Below, one piece after another: positions 1-8,218 of a stretch of 12,759 nucleotides of DNA. Numbering within the stretch: position 1 is the first letter of the stretch; each line of letters begins with the position of its first letter. The DNA lies in the NCBI GenBank assembly GCA_004369085.1, contig ML210429.1, forward strand, positions 17,453-30,211. Direction: 5' to 3'. The notes beneath the pieces were generated by a model that was not told the origin of the DNA, ran no database searches, and saw only the letters and a list, made by a program, of their open reading frames with translations. A program made the position numbers and the translations under genes. This DNA comes from Coprinopsis marcescibilis. Its lineage: Eukaryota > Basidiomycota > Agaricomycetes > Agaricales > Psathyrellaceae.

Positions 1-1824
1 ATATGAGATTTTTAATTAATAATTTTAGGTATTCATATCATTCTTCTTTAAACAGAAGAAAAGCAAGAAGGCGGTTCGCATTCCTGCTTCATCTGGCCGG
101 CAGGCAGGTTGCGCCTTGCCTTTTGGCTTAGCTGCTTCTAACGAGGAAGAAACTATTCTTGAAGCTGGCGATGATGATGATGCTGATGGTGGTGCAGATC
201 AGCCTGCAATTCTGGAGGAGTCAGAGCTCACAGCAGAGGCGACTCAGGACAACGATGGCCATGCTGCTCATAACACCATGGCTGTCAAGTCTATTCGCAA
301 GCGTGCTATCGACTATATGCGCACTAAGCACAAGGTCACATTTACTGCTGCTGAGGAGAAGTTGGCAGGTGGTCTGTTCCCAAAGGTATGTTACTCAGCA
401 CATTTACATTTCTACCAATACTAATTGCAGCAAGGTTGCTGGCCTAGCGCATCGTGTTCATGACTCCTCAACCCTCAAAGAGGAGTTTGATGGTCAGGTC
501 AGAACTATGCGCAACATGGGGCATATTCCAGAAGGCAACAAGACTAGGCTTGATCGCTGTGTTCCAACCCGCTGGAACTCAGATCTTGCATGCCTGGAAG
601 CTCACCTTTATTTCGAACCTGCTGTTAGGGCACTAATAGGTTCAAACCGCAATCTTTCAGCCTTTGAGCTCACTTCTGACCAGTGGAAACTGGCACACAT
701 CCTGGAGCAATGTCTTGCGGTATATCTTAAAATTGATTTTTGCAACTGTTACTGATTAATTTTTTATTAGATTTTTGAGGGTCCTACCAAGCTTTTCTCA
801 CAGAGCGAGGTACCAATGATTGTTGATGTTATTTCAATGCTCAGCAATCTTGGGAAAGAGCTCCAGGGAATTCGTGATGATCAGTTAAAGGACGAAGACG
901 ACCCAACACAGTTTGTTGTTCCAAATATTGTCCGCGTTGCTGCACATGCTGGTATGATGATGGTCGACAAGTACTCAATGTTCTCGACCCAGTGTGACAT
1001 ATACCAGATTGCTATTGGTACGTGATTTAATTAATTCGTGGCTGACTACTAATTATCCAACAGTTATGTGCCCGGATCGCAAGCTGGAGTGGTTCAAGTC
1101 TAACGGCTTCTCCATGGATGAAATTGCAAAAATCAGAAAGCTTGTTGAGGATCGATTCTCTTCAAGGTATCAGAAGGAGCCACCTGTTCTACCTAATAGG
1201 CCTCCCACTGCTCAACCTTCCCGTAGTGTGAGTTTTCGCTTTAATTGACAATATCTGAATATTTTATACTAATATCATTAAAATAGGCAAAGAAATCCCG
1301 ATTTGTCATTTCCTCGCCTGAAGAAACAACCTCAGCTGCAGCAAGCGACCACATATCAACATATTTGGATGAAGGAGTTGTCCCAACATCACAGGTCAAA
1401 GCAGCTGGGGGATATCTCAAGTGGTGGGCTGCAGTATCTAAAAATCATCCCCAGGTTTCAAAAATGGCTCTTGATTACTGTTCAGCTCCAGGTACGCTTT
1501 TTGATATGTTCTAAATGTTTTATGCTTGCTGATACACTAGCAGCATCCTCTGTTGATGCTGAACGTGCCTTCTCTGTTGGGCGCCGTCAGGTATCTCACC
1601 TGCAGCACAACATGAATTCGCAGACATTCAAAGCACGGATGTGTGTTGGCTCTTGGGCCAATTCTGTTGCATGCCCCCCTCTTTCTGAGCTTCAGAAAAT
1701 TCTTGAAGACCCTGTCAGCACTGCCAAAGGAGAGAAGAAGCAATATGAAGGTAATACTAGTGATGGTGAGGATTTCACGGCTGAACTTGGCAATATTTCT
1801 GCAGTTGATTCTGATGATGACTGA
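1..1824 (+). mobile_element. hAT-superfamily DNA transposon, left part outside the window
   Basis: The stretch holds the downstream part of a hAT (class II, cut-and-paste) transposase gene and is visibly more AT-rich than the genes to its right. The 5' end of the element, with its terminal inverted repeat and the N-terminal half of the transposase, lies left of the window. The right end of the element is not fixed: the coding part stops at 1824, and repeat-rich DNA to about 2220 could still belong to it. Without both ends I cannot identify terminal repeats or the expected 8-bp target duplication. The span given is therefore the minimum. Confidence 0.8.
56..1824 (+). CDS. hAT transposase, C-terminal part (partial, six exons visible)
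   Basis: This is a transposase for cut-and-paste movement, acting on DNA in the nucleus. My exon model is 56-385, 435-719, 771-1017, 1064-1227, 1287-1491 and 1541-1824, giving about 504 residues. All introns are GT-AG, 46-59 nt long, and several carry a CTAAT-like branch site. An acceptor at 55 shows that coding continues upstream. The first ~80 residues are acidic and low in complexity. The middle has the hAT-typical TRWNS segment (about residues 150-155). The C-terminal dimerisation region (Dimer_Tnp_hAT-like, about 372-452) has GYLKWW, then KMALDY, then VDAERAFSVGRR. In the hAT family the Glu of the ERxFS motif is the last residue of the DDE triad (here near residue 418). The two catalytic Asp and any BED finger would lie upstream. 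The tail is acidic and ends DSDDD. No stop or frameshift is seen, so the copy may be young or intact, but activity cannot be judged from this half. Confidence 0.85.
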
Positions 1825-1981
1825 GTTTTGGCTGGAATGGAGTAAAATTAAGTTGTATTTGTATCTAGAAACCTATGTACATCTTTTGTGGGCATCTGAG
1901 ATTTTGTTTCATGACAAACGGACAAGAATTGGGTGAGAACGAGAACAAACAGTAACAGGCCCAGCATGTTTGTCATTATTT

Positions 1982-2075
1982 GACCGAATTTTCAACCAAT
2001 TTTCAGCAATTAAATGAAAGTGCTATTCTGACCGCATTTCTGGACGGAATTGGCTGAAATTTTGGAAAAGTGGTC
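1982..2075. repeat. Imperfect inverted repeat (fold-back), arms about 30 nt
   Basis: The arm at 1982-2011 reads GACCGAATTTTCAACC and onward. Its reverse complement matches the arm at 2048-2075, which contains AATTGGCTGAAATTTTGG and ends GTGGTC. The match is roughly 80 percent with a few one- or two-base gaps, and the arms are separated by 36 nt. The transcript would fold into one imperfect stem. It lies 160 nt after the transposase stop codon, so it may be part of the element's 3' region or an independent small fold-back element. Confidence 0.5.
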
Positions 2076-2125
2076 GTTAACATGTCTACTATATAGCTAT
2101 AACATTTGTGCTATGTTTTGCGATT

Positions 2126-2218
2126 CCAGATATCTGCAGATATCTGGCATCCGAACCAATCGGTATCCGATCTGAACAATATCTGGTCACCGCATCCGGA
2201 TGAATTACGTAATCATCC
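2126..2218. repeat. Palindrome cluster with repeated ATATCTGG and ATCCG motifs
   Basis: A perfect 22-bp palindrome covers 2126-2147 (CCAGATATCTGCAGATATCTGG; its halves are themselves near-repeats). It is followed by further motifs: ATATCTGG again at 2179-2186, several ATCCG copies, an 8-bp palindrome ATCCGGAT at 2194-2201, and a 10-bp palindrome ATTACGTAAT at 2204-2213. hAT transposases are known to bind short repeated motifs just inside the element ends (for example AAACGG in maize Ac). Repeats of this kind 300 nt after a hAT coding region are therefore compatible with a subterminal binding region. That role is inference. Confidence 0.5.
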
Positions 2219-2580
2219 GAGTTGGTCCCTAGATCAAAGAGCGCTGGTCGCTGGCGCTTGTTGCCGCGCGCTGCTGCATGTCTTGCAAGACAAATGGCCT
2301 TGTGCCGAGACCCGCAGGGTCTACCACAGATTTGAATACACTGCCATGAACCCTTTGAACCAGACCTCGTTGCTGCCGTCTCCCTAGTGCAGTGCAAGGT
2401 ACGTTCACCGCTCACAACTCTTTATGACATATCTGACAATGTCGTAATTTCCGTGCATCATTAGTTACCTATTTTTGGAGCAAAGGGGTCGACACCCTCT
2501 GCGCAGCCCGAATTCGCTCCGTCCGTCACCGTGAACGTTGATAGACGCTGGAGATATCGAACTTACCGGGGATTAGAGCC

Positions 2581-4841
2581 ATGGGGACGCCTTTTAATCC
2601 TTCGTATTCCCGGCGTAAATCGCCTCCACAACTTCCCCCCCTCCGCTCACTGTCGTTCAATCCCTCCCCCGCTGGGAACATGGCCTTGACTGGCCTCGAC
2701 ACTATAACCGTCACTTCTAATAAATTGGTGACCGTACCATCTGCCAGCTCCCTCTTCAGTCGCCCGTTACCCCAGTTGCCGCCAGCGGTCCAGTCGCGAC
2801 CCCTGCCACCCCAGCCCTCCAACCACCTCAGACCACAGATTGCGCCCCCGCAACAAAGCGAGCGATTCTCAACCAACCTCAAGGATGTGTCCTCAATCTC
2901 AATACAGCCATCGCGGACGTCGACATACGCAAGTTACTTTCAGCGGGGTAGCAATTCGTCATTGCTGACAGTGGTCGACGACCCCAACATTATCCAAGCC
3001 ATCGTTGGGGCATTGGAGTGGTGCGATGCCTACGCCCTTTTCACAACGTGCAAGAAGATGTCCGACATCTTTCGTATCATCCCTTTACGAGATGTCGTGC
3101 TCTGCCGCTATGTCCCTGCATACTCGAACTGCCTTCGCAGCCGCGACTTGCAGTTCTATCAAGACATCCCTATCACGGTTCACAACCTGGACCGACTATG
3201 TAAGTGCAGCCGCTCTTTTCGGACAATGCATCTGCTCATGCCATCCTTCCACTTGTCAATTTGACAGTAATCTCGCAGCGTGTTGCCCTGCACCGATACC
3301 CACTCCATGCGCTCAAAATGATACAGTCCCTCTATCCCAGTTTCGAAGACGATCAACTGCGGGAGAAGCTCGTTGCACTTGCTGATGCACATTCAAAATT
3401 CGTCCTCCTCTTGCAATCGACGGTCCACAGTTCCTCTGCGACGATTCCGCAGGAACCAGAAGAATCAGGCAATCGCCCCCGCTTTTCGCCGATACAGACT
3501 TTGCGGGAGTTGACTTTCCCTGCACCTCTGGCCTACTCCAATCATGCTTCTGAGCACAACGCGCAAAGCATGAGGTCAATCAAACATTCCAGGCACCGCT
3601 CGGAACCGGTAGGACCCCCTTTGGCGGGAAGCCCGACAGGCGCCGGATGGACATTCTCCAAGCAGAAACAACGTCCGTCAGTTGACGCAATATCTTCGAT
3701 GATCTCGACAATACCGAAACGATCTCGCAAGCTAACACTTTTTGCCGGGAAAGCACAGCGTAACCCAACACCGCCTCCTCCCGACGAGCCCAGGGCTCTG
3801 AAGATGTACTCAAGTGCTTGGCGGAGAGGTTCGGTCTACGGGCAAGTCGGGGCTGATATGTACGACGAGATGGGAGGGTCACGTAAACGATTCAGGTCGA
3901 CAACACCCGGGAAACATTCGTCGATAAATGAATCGAGTGACTCATCTACGTTATCGGTCTCAAGATCCCGGACGTCAATGTACAACGCAGCAAACTCAGT
4001 ACCCCGAACAAGTTCACCCCATGACCTTATCCTCGCCACATCACGCATTAGGGCGCCGGTTTTGCGCGTGTTTGTACCCTGTTCGAGGATGGACAGGGAC
4101 TCGCCTAGCCTAGTCGAGTGCGAGAAGCAGCTCGTGGATGCTGGGTTGTGGGACCACCTATCGACTGGCGACATTGTCTGCAATCTCGGGTATGTCCCAG
4201 CTGTAACAGAGGACAACAGCTCTTCGGATGGTGATGACCCACATGGCGGAGAGTTTATCATGATGCGACCTGGGTCCAATTCAAACTCCAATGCAGCTAA
4301 CGCTTCTGGGAAGTGGCTTATATTCGATGGGACGCTATTGGTTCCATACACTCCGCCAGATTTGCTACCACTCATCCGACCCATGAATCTACCGACGCCT
4401 TTCTATTATGCTCACATTCTGCCCCAACTCACCAATCCTTCCTACGTTATTTCCCAGCTTCCGGTATGTCGTGATGCGCCACAGTTGACGCTGGTCCATT
4501 CGACGAAGAAGGTTCGGAGTCCGCATTCGCCGAATGGATATGCGTTGGTGAAGAAGTATTCTTGGACGGCGAGGGTAGTGCGGTTGAGGGGTGATGTTGA
4601 TCAGGAAACTGGGGAAGGGTGGTTTGGTGAATGGATTTTGGAAGGCGAGGGAACACCTGAAGGACAGCAGTTTTTGATTAACGCTCTAAGAGGCCGTGAA
4701 CTTGGTCATCGTGTATGGGAGCTAGTTCGGGAGAAGAGTGGTGGCGGTAAACTTTGGCTAAGGCGAGTTGCTTTTTGTTTGCTTCAATCAAGTTTAGCTG
4801 ACGTTGATGTCGTGCAGATTGTTGACTGTCTGATGATTTGA
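2581..4841 (+). CDS. F-box-like domain protein with disordered middle and folded C-terminal region
   Basis: The exons are 2581-3199 and 3268-4841, joined by a 68-nt GT-AG intron (GTAAGT ... TTGACAG), giving 730 residues. The start ATG sits in a good context (GCCATGG). Residues 1-130 are rich in Pro, Ser and Arg and probably disordered. Residues about 133-180 ([19 protein letters not shown] and following) form a helical, leucine- and cysteine-containing stretch resembling a divergent F-box. If so, the protein would bind Skp1 in an SCF ubiquitin ligase, but this is a weak resemblance. Residues 207-255 are helical, and 255-455 are Ser/Arg-rich and low in complexity. From about 458 to 695 the sequence becomes regular again ([32 protein letters not shown]) and looks like a conserved globular domain that I cannot name. 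The 3' end is uncertain: an alternative intron 4747-4817 (GTAAAC donor, CTGAC branch, GTGCAG acceptor) would replace the last residues and end the protein at 4825 with 701 residues. Confidence 0.8.
3200..3267 (+). other. Intron of the F-box-like gene
   Basis: This is a 68-nt GT-AG intron with a consensus GTAAGT donor and a TTGACAG acceptor, in phase 1. Joining its flanks keeps one reading frame through the helical stretch at residues about 200-215. The next AG (3277-3278) would shift the frame and is not used in this model. Confidence 0.8.
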
Positions 4842-5139
4842 GTAATGTTCGATGAATTTTCGTTCTATTTATTCGCGCCCAAGAGGGGTATCTGATCTCG
4901 ATATGAGTACGATATGCTTCAACTTTTGGACTTTCTGCACATTTGGATTATATTCATTTCATGACTTCCATGACATCTTTAGAGACACTTATTTAGCTAC
5001 TGTTCATTCTATACCCTAGATTTACCACATTCGTCTTCAGGTTAGCCACTTCAACCATGTACATTTGCATGCATGTACTCTTTTGAGACTTTTTCTGTGC
5101 ATCTACATATTCCATTCATACCTCATCCTTTACGACACC
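4842..5139. other. 3' flank of the F-box-like gene, no gene seen
   Basis: This is T-rich DNA with no supported coding region on either strand and is likely the 3' untranslated region of the gene ending at 4841. I found no exact AATAAA on the plus strand. TTTATT at about 4868 is the complement of AATAAA and would belong to a minus-strand message, if to anything. Confidence 0.5.
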
Positions 5140-5569
5140 TTAAAATAACTTTATTCTACATTCAGCACTTAAGATCTGTACATACACACTATTATTAAGT
5201 AGGCCTTGTCGAGTCCATGCACACGGTCTATTCTGGACATGGGCTTCGTTATAGACAGCTTGCATCGATTCGGAATTGTGTCGAGTCTGCTGCGGTGTTA
5301 TCGTGGTCATGGGTTCACCATGGTCCGCCGCAGATACATATCCCATCTGAATCATCTGAATCGACTTCTTTTCAAGGGCTCCTCGTTCACAGGGCTTCGC
5401 GGCTCCTATCAAGCTTCAGCGCTCCAGCTCCTATTCGCAGTACAATCCACCAAAGCGATCGAAACGGTACGAAGCGAGAATTTCGATGACCTTGTGGATG
5501 GGCGCTCGATTTAGATGATGCGGGGGACAGCGGGGGACCCGAAAGACTTGAAGGGCTCGGCATGCACAC
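5140..5569. other. Unassigned coding-like patch, strand uncertain
   Basis: This patch has more GC and more coding-like composition than its flanks, but no single clean gene model. On the minus strand an ATG at about 5563 opens a Ser/Pro-rich frame (begins MPSPSSLSGPPLSP), which stops at 5387. A second minus frame runs from 5412 to 5140 and ends beside an exact AATAAA (complement of about 5150-5156), as expected for a short spliced minus-strand gene with its poly(A) site. On the plus strand a frame open at 5360-5518 ends in a basic peptide (NPPKRSKRYEARISMTLW and on) and could be a last exon. I do not recognise any of these peptides. A tandem 9-bp repeat (CATCTGAAT twice, 5344-5361) lies inside. 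Calling a gene here would be premature. Confidence 0.3.
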
Positions 5570-6590
5570 CCCGCTCGCTATTCTCCTGGCTATGTATTAA
5601 ACTGTATCAAGTACGAAGCTGTCGCATGGTCTGTAACTCATTTATAACATTAATACATTGCTTTCGGGCTTGAGGTAAATTTCGTACAAACTATGCAAAT
5701 TCACATACCGTTGTGACCGTGATATAGATGGCGTTGCACAGCAGGCTGCTGCGGGATGTGTGCAGAGATACACCGTGACAGCCGAGAATACATTTACATT
5801 AAGGATTATTGGGGGCCGGAATTCAGTTGAACCAGGAATTGAGCAGAAACGTCATGCATTCTCCCAACGACGCAAACACATTTGATAAAATACGGCCAAC
5901 GGTCTCCAACAGTGAGAGCTGGGGCTCCAAATCACCGTGTTGTCACGCTGGGTTATTTGGGCTCGCGGCGTCACTCGTTTTGTCACTTGGAAGTTGAACG
6001 CACGTTCACGGCGGGATAACACGTTGTACACGCTGGAATGCAAAAGAGTACTTGGATAAATGAGTCATGAATATTGAATGAGAAAGGCGGCCGCTTGAAC
6101 CCGGACCGAGAGGGTTAATTAGCATTAAGATATGACATCGTCCTCTCCAGTTGTCAGAGGCAATCCAAAGACCAGACTCCGGAGTAAAGTAAAAATCTAT
6201 TGGAATTCCATCCAAAGAAACGCTAATAAGATATAAACACAGTGTTACAGGAGTAGAGCACAGTATAAAGCAGGGGACAGCAGGGAAGGGTGTCGTAAAT
6301 TGGTCGTAAAAGGATATGCAAAGGAATGTCCAATCCAATTAATACGAAGAATAAACATAACGAAACCAGGGCGCAGCTAACTTAATGTGCACCCGTTGAA
6401 AAGGGATTGTGAAGTGGGGTGTGTGGAATGACATGGACATGGAGCCCCACCGACAAACTGCAGACCGAGGTGATGGAAGAGACCGTGTATCCTCTCTATT
6501 TAGATACTGTGAATGATTCTGGAATGAATGCGATATGAAATGCAAATGATTGTGTTGATACATGCAGCGAGTGGATGTGATGATGGGCAC
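5570..6590. other. Long gene-free stretch, including 3' flank of the VTT gene
   Basis: No supported gene was found on either strand. Base composition is mixed and frames are short or T-rich, with an untranslated character. The right part (about 6340-6590) directly follows the stop codon of the minus-strand VTT gene and is probably its 3' untranslated region. The stretch at 5640-6000 could be a promoter if the patch at 5140-5569 is a minus-strand gene. No tRNA-like B box, no array and no long repeats were seen. Confidence 0.5.
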
Positions 6591-7918
6591 CTATGTCTGG
6601 TTTTGCGTAGACGAGCTTGGTGAGGGGTCGAGTATAATCAAAGGGGGGTCCAGGTCATCTTTAGTTGACGAATAAATTGTTGGCCCGGCCTCTAGAATGA
6701 CGTCTTCGTCATTGTCCTCGTCTGAGCTGTACGACGGCATGGCCGCGTTCTCTCGAGGGAGGAGCGGTCGTTGGCTAGAGAATTTGCCTGCCGGCGGCGG
6801 ACCCACTGCAATGATACGGTCTTCCTCGTCGGCTTCCTCAGCTTCCTGTGGCTCCTCTGCAACGCTTTCCACTTCCCGCTTAAACCAGTACCGGAGCCCA
6901 ACAGGAATCATCACGCCAATGACGATTGCCGCCAGACCGAAGAAGTTTTTCAGGCTGATCAGGTGGAAATCGTTCGCGCTAGTCATGTCGTCCAGTCCGC
7001 CACCGATCGTCGTATGGATCACCGTAACACCGAGAATACCCAGGGCCGTGCTTATCCAGAATGGAACGATTCCAATTCCTACATGAGGACAAACCAGGTT
7101 GACAACCCAGTGTGGGGGAAGGGGCGCTATCCGCAGTACGATTAGGAAAGAAATCATGTTCTCCTTATTGTCTCGAATCTTGTCGGACCATTTCTCCAGA
7201 AGAGCCTTCCATCTGGGAATGACGAACAGGGCAGGTCCAAGTGCGGCAGAGATGAGGTAGCAGAGCGTTGCACCCGTTGCGACACAACAACATGCAAGAG
7301 GGAGGGCCGTCGGGACGCCCCACACGGCCCCACCCAAAATTGATAGGTACATTGAGCCTGGCAACGAGAAAGCCTGAAGGCTGACAGTCAAAATTGGTGG
7401 TCAAAAAGCGATACTTTTGACTGAGGGGCACAAAACTTACAACAGGTATGTTGTGATGTAGCAAACGACGATCCTGAAAGGATAGATGTCGCGGTACCTC
7501 TTGAGGAGTGTTTTCAAGTCTTGGAGTTCCGCAAAGGATTTCGGAATCTTGAGGAAAGGTCGGTCGACCCTGGTTGCAACTGGTAAGAAGAGCGCAGGGC
7601 AACGAAAAAATGCTTGACTCACTCGTCCAAGGTTGGCAAGGCGAGCCAAAGAATCCCTCCTAGGAACGCGGTGCTCACGATGAATATGCAAGCCATCTTA
7701 ATTGTTGCATTGAGTATGATTCTGCCCGAAGAAGGTACTGATGGTGAACGGGGATAGGTAGCACCATAGCTAGGGGTCGCTGGTGATAGAAGCGGGGATC
7801 TGGAATCTTGTTCTGGATAATCGCAGTCAAGAGGGTAGCGGACGGTGTCAAGAGTGTACACGGAGCTGTTAGAGCGCTGCGATTCTGAAGCAAGCTCGCC
7901 ACGGGAAAAGTGGGCCAT
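6591..7918 (-). CDS. TMEM41-like VTT-domain (DedA superfamily) membrane protein
   Basis: This multi-pass membrane protein has the VTT (SNARE-associated/DedA/TMEM41/VMP1) fold; animal TMEM41B is an ER phospholipid scramblase needed for autophagosome formation and lipid mobilisation. Exons on the minus strand are 7918-7623, 7569-7441 and 7380-6591, giving 404 residues. Both introns are GT-AG, 53 and 60 nt. The start at 7918 (CATCCATGGCC) is the first in-frame ATG; the frame is open upstream but holds no ATG. Residues 1-66 are Ser/Pro-rich and cytosolic in style, and the first membrane helix is about 68-93. Residues 100-140 contain the TMEM41-type lead-in (LKIPKSFAEL, LKRYRDIYP). The VTT domain is about 142-265, with FLQAFSLPGSMYLSILGGAV (141-160), a glycine-rich helix, and FLIVLRIAPLPPHWVVN (219-235), which carries the conserved Arg and Pro of the family. 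A final helix lies at 288-306. The tail of about 98 residues is very acidic and low in complexity. Membrane location is inferred to be the ER. Confidence 0.9.
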
Positions 7919-8218
7919 GGATGTGGGCCTCGATGAGGACGGCGTGTTGTGAGACGGGAAGAAGAGTTTGGCGATGGCGGTGACTGTAAGGACTTTGTCA
8001 GAGAGGTCCGACCTTGTTAATGGGAAGATCAATTAGTGCGGCAGTCTTAGTCAAACCCTAGTCTAAGGTTAAAGGCAAAGACAAACACAAATACAGGCAA
8101 ATTGAGGCTCCATAACGGGCCTGACGCACGAAAAAGTCTGCTGCTCATCGCCCACAGCGACGACGACCACCCAGTATCGTGCATTTACAACGGAGACCAA
8201 CGTCGGTTAGGTGGAAAT
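7919..8218. promoter_or_regulatory. Divergent intergenic promoter between VTT gene and Zn2Cys6 gene
   Basis: The two start codons lie back to back with 300 bp between them, so both promoters and both leaders must fit here. The central part (8040-8105) is A/C-rich on the plus strand (repeated CAAA/ACAAACACAAATACA), a common nucleosome-poor composition near fungal starts. A near-repeat GTCTTAGTC / TAGTCTAAG occurs at about 8044-8066. I see no clear TATA box and no convincing inverted CGG pair for a Zn2Cys6 dimer. Confidence 0.55.

Larger units (their letters stand above)
1825..2580. other. Gene-free stretch between transposase and F-box-like gene
   Basis: I see no supported coding region here. 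The left part (1825-2220) is AT-rich and holds a fold-back repeat and a palindrome cluster, listed separately. The right part (2221-2580) is more GC-rich and should hold the promoter and 5' leader of the gene starting at 2581. Small palindromes occur there too, for example a 14-bp perfect one at 2279-2292 (TGTCTTGCAAGACA). A TATATAG string at about 2090 is too far from any start codon to assign. Confidence 0.6.

Noticed and set aside
2106..2415. Overlapping frames on both strands in the repeat-rich stretch
   Set aside because: They are short, without motifs, run through palindromes and lack a splice or start context.
3836..4384. 182-codon minus-strand frame inside the F-box-like gene
   Set aside because: It is antisense to a long coding exon and is explained by its codon composition.
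6006..6338. 110-codon minus-strand frame
   Set aside because: It has a TTG start, T-rich composition with no recognisable motif, and lies in the 3' flank of the VTT gene.
7919..8032. Upstream extension of the VTT gene on the minus strand by 38 codons
   Set aside because: It would need a TTG start; the first ATG is at 7918 in a good context.
8102..8218. Upstream extension of the Zn2Cys6 reading frame
   Set aside because: The frame is open but has no ATG before 8219; the codon at 8102 is TTG.
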